Positions 44,103 to 52,946 are shown, counted from the first letter of the stretch. The stretch: 64,000 bases of DNA from Albirhodobacter sp048262715 (GCA_048262715.1 JBLXEV010000001.1:124001-188000), one strand, 5' to 3'. The notes: generated by a model not told the origin, from the sequence alone. Numbers and translations: made by a program.

Positions 44103-45221
44103 TTACCCCGCCATCGCATAGGAGGCCGGCGCCGCAAGCGCCCCCGCCTCGGTGAACAGATAGACGAAGCTCGGATCGACGGCGATCCGTACCTCTGCGC
44201 CGCGCGGCAGATCATGGACGCCGTGGATCAACCCGACCCAAGCCGACTCGCTCTCGTCCGTCATCGCAAAACCTTCCCCGCGGGTAAGGTGCAGATAGGT
44301 TTCCGCTCCGGTGATCTCGGTTCCGCCTAAGCGGCAGGCAAACTCAGCAACCTGCCCATCCTGCTGCCCCGCAAGGCTCAGGTGGTTCGCACGGAAGCCC
44401 GCGATATAGCGCCCATCGGCAAGGCCCGCAGAGATGCCCGTTGCGGGCGCATGCACCCCCGCACCGAAATCAAGCTGCCCGCCGCGCTTTTCAACGGCCG
44501 CAAAATTCATCGGCGGATCGGAAAACACCCGTGCCGTCCGGCGATCAGCGGGACGGCGATAGACCTCTGCCGTCGGGCCGAACTGCGTGATCCGCCCTTC
44601 CCAAAGCGCAGCAGTATTACCCCCTAGTAGCAGGGCCTCCTCCGGCTCAGTCGTTGCATAGACAAAAATCGCGCCCGACGCCTCGAAGATCTTCGGGATC
44701 TCGACGCGCAATTCCTCGCGCAGCTTGTAATCGAGATTCGCCAGCGGCTCATCAAGCAGCACCAGCCCCGCGCCTTTCACCAGCGCCCGCGCGAGCGCAC
44801 AACGTTGCTGTTGCCCGCCCGAAAGCTCCAGCGGTTTGCGATCCAGCATCGGGGTCAGTTTCATCATATCGGCGGTCTCACGAACCTGCCGATCAATTTC
44901 GCTCGCCGAAACCTTCATCAATCGCAGCGGCGAGGCAATGTTGTCGTAAACGCTCATCGCGGGGTAATTGATGAACTGCTGATACACCATCGCGACCTTG
45001 CGATCTTGCACCCGCATCCCCGTCACATCCTTGCCTTCCCAGACAATCCGCCCCTGCGTCGGCTGATCCAGCCCTGCCATGAGCCGCATCAACGAGGTTT
45101 TCCCCGAAGACGTCGGCCCGAGCAGCACATTCATCGTGCCCTTTTCCAGCGTCAGGTCGGTGGGGTGGATATGCACCCGCCCCTCGACAACGCTAGATAC
45201 GGCTTTCAATTCCAAAGACAT
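44103..45221 (-). CDS. glpS: Glycerol ABC transporter ATP-binding protein GlpS (H-loop lost)
   Basis: A 372-aa ABC ATPase. Walker A GPTSSGKT is at residues 35-42, with Q-loop MVYQQFINYP, a canonical signature LSGGQQQRCALARAL and Walker B GLVLLDEPL. The switch histidine is replaced: FVYATTEPEEAL where VTHDQ-EA is expected. A TOBE-like C-terminus follows. ATG 45221 has GGGAG upstream; the longer frame is the glpD-glpS gap. Second gene of the glp operon. Confidence 0.92.
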   Translation of the reverse strand: MSLELKAVSSVVEGRVHIHPTDLTLEKGTMNVLLGPTSSGKTSLMRLMAGLDQPTQGRIVWEGKDVTGMRVQDRKVAMVYQQFINYPAMSVYDNIASPLRLMKVSASEIDRQVRETADMMKLTPMLDRKPLELSGGQQQRCALARALVKGAGLVLLDEPLANLDYKLREELRVEIPKIFEASGAIFVYATTEPEEALLLGGNTAALWEGRITQFGPTAEVYRRPADRRTARVFSDPPMNFAAVEKRGGQLDFGAGVHAPATGISAGLADGRYIAGFRANHLSLAGQQDGQVAEFACRLGGTEITGAETYLHLTRGEGFAMTDESESAWVGLIHGVHDLPRGAEVRIAVDPSFVYLFTEAGALAAPASYAMAG

Positions 45222-45272
45222 TCTCGCTCCCTCTGCCGAAAACAGGCCTCCCCGACCTGCTACAGCCTCCAA

Positions 45273-46922
45273 TTATCCTTGCTGCACTTGCGCCATAAAC
45301 GCTTCTAGCGCTGCGATTTCCTCCGATGTCATGCGCAATCCGAGTTTCGTTCGGCGCCAGATCACATCCTTCACGCCCCGCGCCCATTCGCGCTCCATCA
45401 GCCAACGCACTTCAGCCTCATAGAGCGTCGCCCCGAACGCCTGCCCGAGATCCTCTACCGACTGCGCCGCCCCCAGAATATCACGGGCCTCCAACCCGTA
45501 GTGCCGGATCATCCGTTCCGCCCATGACGGCGTCAGGAACGGATAGTCGCGCGCCAGATCCTCAATCACGCGGCGCAGATCGGCGGGCTTGAACCCGCCA
45601 CCGGCCAGCGTCGTTCCCGCCGTCCAAGGGCCGGAAAGCCCGTCGAAATGCGGTGCCAGTTTCGCCATCGCGGATTCTGCGAGACGGCGATAGGTCGTGA
45701 TCTTACCACCGAACACATTCAAAAGCGGCGCGCCGTTTGTATCTAACGAAAGCACATAATCGCGCGTCGCCGCCGTGGCCGAGCTGGCCCCGTCATTGTA
45801 GAGCGGGCGAACGCCGGAATAGGTCCAGACGATATCACCCCGCGAGACAGGCTTGGCGAAATAATTCGAGGCGAAATCGCACAGATATTGCTCTTCCTCT
45901 GGAGTGCAGACCGGATCGCCCGGTGCGCCCTGATGATCGGCATCCGTTGTGCCAATCAGCGTAAACTCCTGCTCATAAGGAATCGCGAAAATGATCCGCC
46001 CGTCTTCACCTTGGAAGAAGTAACACCGATCATGATCGTAGATTTTCGGCGTCACAATATGGCTTCCGCGCACCAGACGCACACCCTCGGTGGAGTTCAC
46101 ATGCACCCGATTGCGCAGCACCTCTTCGACCCAAGGTCCGCCTGCATTTACCAATGCGCGCGCATGATGGTCCGCGCGGCCGTCCGGCCCTTCGGTCACG
46201 ATATGCCAGATCCCTTCGCGGCGCTCGGCGGAGATCACCTTGGTCCCAACCCGGATATCGGCGCCGCGCGCCTGCGCATCGCGGGCGTTCAACACGACAA
46301 GCCGTGAATCCTGCACCCAGCAATCGGAATATTCATAGGCTTTGGCAAATTTCTCCCGCAGCGGCTTGCCCGCGGGGTCACGTGTCAGATCAAGCGTCCG
46401 CGTGCCCGGCAGAAGATCGCGCCCGCCCAAATTATCATATAGAAACAGCCCCAGTCGGATCAGCCAAGCGGGCCTGCGCCCCTTCATCCATGGCATGAAC
46501 AGTGACAACAGCTTTGAGGTCGGCGTTTCGCTCTCGAACCGCATATCGGCATGATAGGGCAACACGAACCGCATCGGCCAACTAATATGCGGCATCATTT
46601 TGAGAAGCGTCTCGCGCTCTTGCAGCGCCTCGCGGACCAAGCGGAACTCGAAGAACTCAAGATAGCGCAGCCCGCCGTGAAACAGTTTTGTCGAGGAAGA
46701 CGAGGTCGCCTGCGCAAGATCACCCTGCTCGGCAAGTCGCACCGAAAGCCCGCGCCCCGCCGCATCCCGCGCGATGCCGCAGCCGTTGATACCGCCGCCG
46801 ATGATGAAAAGATCGACCGGGCCACGCGTGCCCGCCGCCCCCTCAATCGTGCCTGCCATCGCCTCAACCACCACGCAGTCCCCCCCTTTTGCCGCTGCTA
46901 AGGGGCGCGAAATCGTGCTCAT
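45273..46922 (-). CDS. glpD: Glycerol-3-phosphate dehydrogenase (aerobic, FAD)
   Basis: GlpD oxidises sn-glycerol-3-phosphate to dihydroxyacetone phosphate at the membrane, passing electrons to quinone. It has the FAD-binding Rossmann motif VDLFIIGGGINGCGIARDAAGRG and the family motifs SSSTKLFHGGLRYLE and IGTTDADHQG. The first ~30 residues before the FAD motif are non-conserved. The ATG at 46922 gives 549 aa; an internal ATG at 46859 (MAGTIEGAAG), preceded by GAGG, is a real alternative and gives 528 aa. First gene of the glp operon, divergent from glpR. Confidence 0.95.
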   Translation of the reverse strand: MSTISRPLAAAKGGDCVVVEAMAGTIEGAAGTRGPVDLFIIGGGINGCGIARDAAGRGLSVRLAEQGDLAQATSSSSTKLFHGGLRYLEFFEFRLVREALQERETLLKMMPHISWPMRFVLPYHADMRFESETPTSKLLSLFMPWMKGRRPAWLIRLGLFLYDNLGGRDLLPGTRTLDLTRDPAGKPLREKFAKAYEYSDCWVQDSRLVVLNARDAQARGADIRVGTKVISAERREGIWHIVTEGPDGRADHHARALVNAGGPWVEEVLRNRVHVNSTEGVRLVRGSHIVTPKIYDHDRCYFFQGEDGRIIFAIPYEQEFTLIGTTDADHQGAPGDPVCTPEEEQYLCDFASNYFAKPVSRGDIVWTYSGVRPLYNDGASSATAATRDYVLSLDTNGAPLLNVFGGKITTYRRLAESAMAKLAPHFDGLSGPWTAGTTLAGGGFKPADLRRVIEDLARDYPFLTPSWAERMIRHYGLEARDILGAAQSVEDLGQAFGATLYEAEVRWLMEREWARGVKDVIWRRTKLGLRMTSEEIAALEAFMAQVQQG

Positions 46923-46943
46923 TGTCAAATGTTTTCTTTCGTA

Positions 46944-46971
46944 AATGTTCGCTTTAAAAAATACGAACATT
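46944..46971. promoter_or_regulatory. GlpR-type operator in the glpD-glpR intergenic region
   Basis: Perfect inverted half-sites AATGTTCG and CGAACATT are separated by 12 bases. The halves equal those of the E. coli GlpR operator (ATGTTCG...CGAACAT), although there the spacer is shorter. Further TTCG elements flank both sides (CTTTCG, ACTTCG). It lies 22 bases upstream of glpD and 90 upstream of glpR, ideal for joint repression. Confidence 0.68.
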
Positions 46972-47061
46972 ACTTCGCACATGCAGCATGGGGCGACATC
47001 CCGCTGCAATCCCAGATGACAAAGCCGCAAAACTGTGGCAGCAGAAGGATAAGGGGGCGCG

Positions 47062-47832
47062 ATGGCACATAATTTCAGGCAGACCGAAATCCTTGAAATC
47101 GCACGCAATGAAGGGCGTGTGCTCGTCGAGGCGCTGGCCGAGCGGTTCAATGTCACGCTGCAAACGATCCGACGCGATCTGACGGAGTTGGCGGAAGAAG
47201 GGCTGGTGGACCGCGTGCATGGCGGCGCAGTGATCCGAACGGGGGTCACCAATTTCGCCTATGCCGAACGCCGCAAAATGGCGGAAGGCGCGAAAGCGGC
47301 CATCGGGCGAGCCTGCGCGCAAAATATCCCCGACAACTGCTCGTTGATTCTCAACCTTGGCACCACGACTGAGGCCGTCGCGCGCGAATTGCTGCACCAT
47401 CAAAACATTACCGTCGTGACGAATAATATCAATGTTGCCAATATCTTGCTCGCTAATGAGAGCTGCGATATCATGGTCGCTGGCGGCCATTTGCGGCGCT
47501 CCGATGGCGGGCTTGTCGGCGATCTCACCGCCGATTTCATTAGCCAGTTCAAAGTGGATTACGCGATCATCGGCACCTCGGCGCTCGATGAAGACGGCGA
47601 CCTGCTGGATTTCGATCTGGCGGAGATTCGCGTGAGCCGCACGATCATCCGACAAGCTCGCAAGAGTTTCCTCGTCACTGACAGCTCGAAACTCGATCGC
47701 GCGGCGCCCGCAAAGCTCTGTTCGCTTGAGGAGATCGACGCGATCTTCATCGACACTCCCCTGCCCGAAACACTTACAACGCGCTGCGCGCAATGGGGCA
47801 CGCGGGTCGAGATTTGTCCCAGTTCCCCATGA
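47062..47832 (+). CDS. glpR: DeoR-family glycerol regulon repressor GlpR
   Basis: 256 aa. A DeoR helix-turn-helix covers residues ~6-58 (RQTEILEIARNEGRVLVEALAERFNVTLQTIRRDLTEL, with VHGGAV following). A sugar-phosphate-binding DeoRC domain follows (ILNLGTTTEAVARELL, DYAIIGTSALDEDGDLLDFD). GlpR represses glp genes until glycerol-3-phosphate binds. Its divergent position to glpD with paired half-sites between supports this role over other DeoR regulators. GGATAAGGGGG lies before the ATG. Confidence 0.92.
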   Translation: MAHNFRQTEILEIARNEGRVLVEALAERFNVTLQTIRRDLTELAEEGLVDRVHGGAVIRTGVTNFAYAERRKMAEGAKAAIGRACAQNIPDNCSLILNLGTTTEAVARELLHHQNITVVTNNINVANILLANESCDIMVAGGHLRRSDGGLVGDLTADFISQFKVDYAIIGTSALDEDGDLLDFDLAEIRVSRTIIRQARKSFLVTDSSKLDRAAPAKLCSLEEIDAIFIDTPLPETLTTRCAQWGTRVEICPSSP

Positions 47833-47899
47833 CGCCCCCCGTCTTGATGTAAGCGCGGGCCTCGGCTAGGGTGATGGGAGGACAAGAGGAGTGAAGACA

Positions 47900-47920
47900 A
47901 TGGACAAGCGCAACCGGTAA
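47900..47920 (+). CDS. Six-codon leader ORF upstream of the SDR gene
   Basis: AGAGGAG stands 8 bases before ATG GAC AAG CGC AAC CGG TAA (MDKRNR). The ribosome site is better than that of most genes in the window. The stop is followed by GC-rich inverted elements and then, 81 bases on, the SDR start. It could be a regulatory leader peptide, a remnant, or chance. Confidence 0.35.
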   Translation: MDKRNR

Positions 47921-48001
47921 TCCGGCAAATGGCCCCCTCTCGGGTACTGCGCTGCAGGCGGCTGACGCCCCTATTCTGTCTTCATGACTCAAGGAATTCC
48001 C

Positions 48002-48796
48002 ATGCCCAGATTGACTGGAAAAACCGCCCTCATCACCGGGGCTGCGCGCGGCATCGGCGCGGCTATCGCCACCGCTTTCACCAAGGAAGGCGCGCAGGTC
48101 ATCATTACCGATATCGATGCGCAAAGCGGCCAAGCCGCGGCGGATGCGCTCGGCGCGCGGTTTATACGGCTCGACGTCGCGCTCGAGACCGATTGGGCCG
48201 CGGTGGAAACGCAAATTCCCGCCCTTGATGTGCTTGTGAACAACGCTGGAATCACCGGGTTCGAGGGGCCATTTGAGGGCGCCCCGCCGCAGCATGACCC
48301 TGAGAACGCGCGTTTGGAGGATTGGCGCGCGGTTCACGCCGTGAACCTCGACGGGACGTTCCTCGGCTGTCGCTATGCAATCCGCGCGATGCGGGAACGC
48401 GGCAGCGGTTCGATCATCAATATTTCGTCACGCTCGGGGCTGGTCGGTATCCCGATGGCGGCCGCCTATGCCGCGTCGAAAGCTGCAATCCGCAACCACA
48501 CCAAAACAGTCGCGCTCTACTGCGCGGGGCAAGGGCTGAACATCCGCTGCAACTCGATCCATCCCGCCGCGATCATGACCCCGATGTGGGAGCCGATGCT
48601 CGGCACCGGCCCCGACCGTGCGGCACGCGCGGCTGCGCTTGTGGCCGATACGCCCATGCGGCGGTTCGGTGAGCCGGAAGAAGTTGCCGCACTGGCTGTC
48701 CTGCTGGCGTCAGATGAGGCGGCCTATATGACAGGTTCAGAGCTGACCATCGACGGCGGAATCCTCGCCGGATCGGCTGCTGCCCCTGGAAGCTAG
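48002..48796 (+). CDS. Short-chain dehydrogenase/reductase (SDR)
   Basis: A 264-aa classical SDR. The NAD(P) motif TGAARGIG is near residue 11, LDVLVNNAGITG near 75, the catalytic Ser in NISSRSG and YAASKAA (Tyr-x-x-x-Lys) near 158. The C-terminus PMRRFGEPEEVAALAVLLASDEAAYMTGSELTIDGG is typical. Asp-38 after the second beta strand (ITDIDA) suggests NAD rather than NADP. ATG 48002 is spaced 6 bases from AAGGA. The substrate is unknown; the neighbouring glycerol genes do not decide it. Confidence 0.88.
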   Translation: MPRLTGKTALITGAARGIGAAIATAFTKEGAQVIITDIDAQSGQAAADALGARFIRLDVALETDWAAVETQIPALDVLVNNAGITGFEGPFEGAPPQHDPENARLEDWRAVHAVNLDGTFLGCRYAIRAMRERGSGSIINISSRSGLVGIPMAAAYAASKAAIRNHTKTVALYCAGQGLNIRCNSIHPAAIMTPMWEPMLGTGPDRAARAAALVADTPMRRFGEPEEVAALAVLLASDEAAYMTGSELTIDGGILAGSAAAPGS

Positions 48797-48829
48797 GCAT
48801 GTGGGGATTGCCCCGTTGCGCAAAGCCAA

Positions 48830-48853
48830 ACGGGCGACGCACTTGTCGCCCGT
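48830..48853 (+). terminator. Hairpin after the SDR gene
   Basis: A 9-bp perfect stem ACGGGCGAC / GTCGCCCGT with a 6-base loop is followed by CTTCCC. The T-run is weak. The rest of the gene-free stretch 48797-49098 holds only a 6-bp inverted repeat (TTCACC...GGTGAA near 48887-48904); I see no further gene or RNA there. Confidence 0.6.
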
Positions 48854-49098
48854 CTTCCCTGCCGAACGGGCTGGGCAGCCTTAAACTTCACCGCAGAGGG
48901 TGAAATTTGCTGTCAAATCGCTTCGCCAAAACGCCGCCCCCTACCCGCAGCACGGCAGAGAGGGGCAATCTCACGGGCGGGTTTTATCGTAGCTGTTGCG
49001 CGGTGAATAGGCTATCCTTTCCAGAGTGTTGTGCGAATTGCCGATGTCTTTGATTTGATCACGCGTCACGATTTCATGCGAACCGGATGTAGGGCGTT

Positions 49099-49236
49099 AT
49101 GAGTATGCCAAATGATTTCACTGCTCAAATTCTCGCGGGCGAGGCCATTGCCCCGCGCGCGTTTGGCCCGCGCCCCGGATCTCCTGCGGCGCGAGCGCAG
49201 GCCGCGATGACAGCTTCAGGTACACGCCCCTCGTGA
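49099..49236 (+). CDS. Small 45-aa ORF translationally coupled to the outer-membrane-like protein
   Basis: MSMPNDFTAQILAGEAIAP... continues for 45 codons and ends TCGTGA, where the TGA overlaps the GTG start of the next gene (GTGA). The peptide is Ala/Pro/Arg-rich with no signal peptide or membrane segment. The overlap is the main argument that it is translated and serves to couple or dose the downstream gene; only a weak AGGG precedes its ATG. Not recognised as any family. Confidence 0.45.
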   Translation: MSMPNDFTAQILAGEAIAPRAFGPRPGSPAARAQAAMTASGTRPS

Positions 49237-50786
49237 CACACAACGGCTTCGCCCTTCCCGTTAAAATCAGCCTCTGCGCTGCTGGCCTATGGCTTTTCCA
49301 GCCAATCAACGCGCTCGCGCAAGCTGAAACGGGCAACCAAAGCCGCCCGCCTGCATATCCCTACCCTGTCGTGATGCCAGGGCCGAGCTATGTGAACACG
49401 GGCGATCTCGCGATCCAGAGCGCGCAGGAGATCGTCGTGGATGTGCCCAACGCAATTCACTGGTCGCGATATCAGCGCGGGGTGATCAACGACTGGCGCT
49501 ATCTGATGTTTCCCGATGGCTCTGCCAAAATCATGCGCGATGGGGATGATGAGACGTTGAAGCCGCCGCTGGCGGCGCTGGTGGTGACGTGCAAAGCGGG
49601 CGTGTCATGCGATATTGTGCGGGCGGACGGAAGTCATTTCATAGTTCCGGCGATTGGCGCGCCCCGCCCCAATCTGCCGGAGAACGTTGATGGCGAGGCC
49701 CTCGCGCGCTATCTCGCGGAATGGATGCTGGCGGGCACCGGCACGCCAATCGTGGCGCCAGATCCCGCTCCGTCTCCGCCCAAATCTCTTCCCGCCAGCC
49801 TGGCGCTGCCCGAGGAGGGCGGCGCGGAACTGGTGCAGGCCACGGATACGGCGGACAGCGGATCAAACACCGAGGGTGACCTCGTGGCGCAGGCGCAGAC
49901 CGACCTGTCCACAGTCGCCGCGTCGTCACCAACTGACGAGATCGCCCAACCCGAGCCCGTTTGCTCCGAGCAGGAGCCATTCCTGCCAACGGCCTGCGCC
50001 CAGCCAACAACCCCAATCGCGCGCCCAGCGCGGCAGCTCCGCAACGCTCTCCTTGCGCGCCCCAAGCCCAGCGTGATTGCGCTGCCCCTGCCTGCCGAAG
50101 CGCCCGCGCCCGAAAGCTTGTTCGAGCGCATAGATCTTGCCTGCTCGATCACCGGCAGCACGAGTTTGGGCGTGGCGAAAAAGGGCGGCGCGGGCAGATC
50201 CACAGGCAAAGCGCGGGCCAGCCTCGGATGCAGTGCGAAGCTCACGGAAAAGCTCTCGCTGCGGGTCTCTGTTCTCAAATATGCCAACGCAAAAGATCGG
50301 GCCTCAGACGATCCCGATTTCACCTACGCATTTTCCTATCGCTATTCGGAGAAGATCACCTTCAGCTATTCCAACTACTCCGCAACATTTGGTGGCGCGC
50401 AGGGGGATTTCCTTAAGTCACTGACCTCTGGGAATTTCCGAGGAAGCTACAAACTGCCCAGCATTCCGCTGCCAAATCAGCAACGCTCGGCCTGTTCCGC
50501 CAGTATCGGCCTGCCAAACCCGATGGATACGAGTGTAAATCTCTCCTGCGGCTATGCAATCACGGAGAAATTTCGGATCGGCGGCACGGCCAATCTGTAT
50601 TTCGCCAATGCGCAAGACAGCTACGATCCAGATTACAGCTACACCGCCAGCTATCGGCCCTCGAAGGACTGGCTGATCTCCTACAGCAACTACAGCAACA
50701 ACAGATGGCCGTGGAATCGTGGTCCCAACCCCGGCCCTGGGTTTGAAGGCGGCAGCATCTCGGTAACATATTCGCTCAAATTCTGA
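49233..50786 (+). CDS. Putative outer-membrane beta-barrel protein with duplicated C-terminal repeat
   Basis: 517 aa, GTG start, signal peptide (about 30 residues ending INALAQA). Residues ~50-160 form a periplasmic beta domain (VDVPNAIHWSRYQRGVINDWRYLMFPDGSAKIM). Residues ~170-290 are Pro/Ala/Thr-rich linker, and the last ~220 residues are alternating aromatic strands ending in Phe, the barrel-assembly signal. Two copies of a ~90-residue unit are visible, each with ANAKD/ANAQD, DPDFTYAFSYR/DPDYSYTASYR and SYSNYS. It may be the export pore for the adjacent glycan genes or a surface adhesin; no family was recognised with certainty. Confidence 0.65.
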   Translation: MTHNGFALPVKISLCAAGLWLFQPINALAQAETGNQSRPPAYPYPVVMPGPSYVNTGDLAIQSAQEIVVDVPNAIHWSRYQRGVINDWRYLMFPDGSAKIMRDGDDETLKPPLAALVVTCKAGVSCDIVRADGSHFIVPAIGAPRPNLPENVDGEALARYLAEWMLAGTGTPIVAPDPAPSPPKSLPASLALPEEGGAELVQATDTADSGSNTEGDLVAQAQTDLSTVAASSPTDEIAQPEPVCSEQEPFLPTACAQPTTPIARPARQLRNALLARPKPSVIALPLPAEAPAPESLFERIDLACSITGSTSLGVAKKGGAGRSTGKARASLGCSAKLTEKLSLRVSVLKYANAKDRASDDPDFTYAFSYRYSEKITFSYSNYSATFGGAQGDFLKSLTSGNFRGSYKLPSIPLPNQQRSACSASIGLPNPMDTSVNLSCGYAITEKFRIGGTANLYFANAQDSYDPDYSYTASYRPSKDWLISYSNYSNNRWPWNRGPNPGPGFEGGSISVTYSLKF

Positions 50787-50809
50787 GCCTCAACCTGCCA
50801 TCCGACCGA

Positions 50810-52543
50810 TCAGAGCAGCGCATCCAGTTCGTCAAGCCGCTTGCGGATTTGATGCGCTTTGCCAAGGACGGCTTGCCGATCCTGTAGCGGGTCGCTCTTC
50901 TCGATATATTGCGCCCATTCCGGGATTTCCTGAAAGCCGAAGACCAGCGACGAGCCCTTCAAGGAATGCGCCTGCTGCGCTACGACGCGGCCATCGCCCG
51001 CCTGGATCGCACTGAGGATTTTCTCCAGCCGATCCGAAGTATCGGCGACATATTTCTTCGTGAATTCCTTCAAATCCGTGATGCTGAACATCTCCAGCAA
51101 TTCCTTGGCGGCGGAGGGCGACATCATATCTAGGAGGGAGGTGGCTTCTTGCGGCTCGGGCGCGCTCACTTCCGCTTCGCCGGCCTGCCCGACGGAGGGC
51201 GTCTCTGACAAAGGCCCCGCGCTAAGCGCAGTCTCAAAGGCTGATTTGAGGGCCTCAAATGCGATCGGCTTCAACAGCACCGCCTCAACTCCGGCGCGTT
51301 TCGCCTCCGCCTCGACACTCCCCATCATATGCGCTGTCAGCAGCAAAATCGGCGGCAATACCTCAGCCGCCCATCCCTCGCGAAGATGGCGCGCGGCCTC
51401 GATCCCGTCGAGTTCCGGCATCGCCACATCCATCAGGACGAGATCAAACCGGTCCGGCGAAAACATCTCAATCGCGATCTGTCCGTTCTGCGCCAGCTCC
51501 GCCCGCATCCCCATGCGTTTGGCATAGGCGAGCAAGAGCTTTTGATTGATGATATTATCTTCGGCGATCAAGATCCGCTTGCCCGCGAGGCGCACCAGCG
51601 ACGGTTGATCCTGCGATGCCACGGCGAGAGCGCCCTCGGCATGCGGCTCCGCGATCACAACGGGAAGCTCGAACCAGAACGTCGATCCGCTGCCCTGCGC
51701 CGTATCAATGCCCAAATCGCCGCCCAAACCCTCAATGATGCGCTTGCACAGCGCGAGATTGAGGCCCGTGCTGCGGGCATCGGTTGTCAACGCCGGGGCA
51801 GCTTTCGCGAAATCTTTGAACAGGTGCTGGATCTCCACTTCTGAAATCCCGCCTCCGAAATCTTCGACATCGACTTGAAGCAACGCGCCCTCGGGATCCG
51901 GCACGGTGTTGACGCGCAGCAGGATTGGCCCGTCCTTCGAGTAGTGCAGCGCGTTATCGACGAGGCTCGAGAGGATCTGACGCAGCCGCGCCGCATCGCC
52001 AAGGATGCGCGCGGGAACGCTTTTATCAATCTTGCAAATAAGCGAACGATCCGCGCCCTCTTTGCGCGCCTCGGCACTGATCCGAACGCTTTCAATCACG
52101 GCGCGCAGATCAACAGGGGCTTGCGACAACGCAAAATCCCCCGCGTCCAGCGCGGCGAAATCGAGCATATCACTGACAATCTGATTCAGACTAAGGCCAG
52201 CCGCCTTAGCATCCGCCAACAGCGCTTTCCTATCAGTATTGGACTCGTCGCTCCAGAGAAGATCAACGATCCCCAACATCCCGGCGAGCGGTGTGCGGAG
52301 ATCGTGGCTCATATGCGAGAAAATCCCACGCAGCGCCGACTGCGCATGCTGCAGCTCAAGCTGTTTCAAAGACAAGAGCTTCTCCACCTGCACGCGCGCC
52401 ATTTTCTCCCGCTCGTAAGCGCTGCGGAAGGCTTGGTTGTCGGAGGTGTCGCTCATTGTATTCTGATCGCTACGGGCCGCGAAATGAAAACCGAAGGGCG
52501 AGCGTTCCGCGCGGGGGGCGTTGCTGAAAGCATCTTTTGCCAT
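50810..52543 (-). CDS. Hybrid sensor histidine kinase with receiver and Hpt domains
   Basis: 577 aa from ATG 52543 (GGAG 9 bases upstream; alternatives at 52573 and 52456). No membrane segment: the first ~65 residues are a charged coiled coil. The H-box SHMSHDLRTPLAGM gives His-80. The ATPase shows N and G boxes (SSLVDNALHYS, VEDFGGGISEVE, STGLNLALCKRIIEGLGGDL). The receiver phospho-Asp lies in DLVLMDVAMPE near residue 395. The C-terminal Hpt has the His in QQAHSLKGSSLVFGF near 535. Cytoplasmic sensing is implied. It is divergent from the partner-switching operon and may phosphorylate its response regulator. Confidence 0.88.
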   Translation of the reverse strand: MAKDAFSNAPRAERSPFGFHFAARSDQNTMSDTSDNQAFRSAYEREKMARVQVEKLLSLKQLELQHAQSALRGIFSHMSHDLRTPLAGMLGIVDLLWSDESNTDRKALLADAKAAGLSLNQIVSDMLDFAALDAGDFALSQAPVDLRAVIESVRISAEARKEGADRSLICKIDKSVPARILGDAARLRQILSSLVDNALHYSKDGPILLRVNTVPDPEGALLQVDVEDFGGGISEVEIQHLFKDFAKAAPALTTDARSTGLNLALCKRIIEGLGGDLGIDTAQGSGSTFWFELPVVIAEPHAEGALAVASQDQPSLVRLAGKRILIAEDNIINQKLLLAYAKRMGMRAELAQNGQIAIEMFSPDRFDLVLMDVAMPELDGIEAARHLREGWAAEVLPPILLLTAHMMGSVEAEAKRAGVEAVLLKPIAFEALKSAFETALSAGPLSETPSVGQAGEAEVSAPEPQEATSLLDMMSPSAAKELLEMFSITDLKEFTKKYVADTSDRLEKILSAIQAGDGRVVAQQAHSLKGSSLVFGFQEIPEWAQYIEKSDPLQDRQAVLGKAHQIRKRLDELDALL

Positions 52544-52946
52544 CTTGATACGCTCCATAATGACTTGGCCCAATTGGTGAACATATACCCCATTTGCACC
52601 GCAGCGGAAATAGGGGCATGACCGTCCCAGCGAAGAGTCTTACGCACGTTCTGCGTGTGAGCTACGCATCAAAATCATTAAAGTACCAATAAAATCCTAT
52701 TGTATCTAAAAGGTATTCTTCTGAATAGCTCATTATGGCACAGTGGTTCAAAAAGAGAGTCCAACAACCTAAGATTGTTGCGGTACTGCCTTTGTTTAGC
52801 CAAGATGGCGTTGTTTGATCGGTTCTAGTTTTAGCCTTCCCATGCCAGCACTCTCCGACTTTCCCGGACTCACAAATGACAACGAGCAAGACATTTATCC
52901 CTAAGTTTTTATCGGTCTGGCCGCAGTGCCACGACGGTCTGCGCCC
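52544..52946. promoter_or_regulatory. Divergent control region between the hybrid kinase and the partner-switching operon
   Basis: About 400 bases, AT-richer than the surroundings, with no credible gene. It contains an inverted repeat CAACAA-N7-TTGTTG at 52762-52780, a possible operator, and several TAA-rich tracts near 52670-52720. No clear sigma-70 pair stands out. Confidence 0.5.

Noticed and set aside
52678..52692. CtrA site before the hybrid kinase
   Set aside because: TTAA-N7-ATAA has a mismatch in an AT-rich stretch where such matches are expected by chance.
52735..52752. Sigma-54 promoter (TGGCAC then TTC) before the partner-switching operon
   Set aside because: The -24 half fits but the -12 half lacks GC at the required place, and no bound-activator gene is adjacent.
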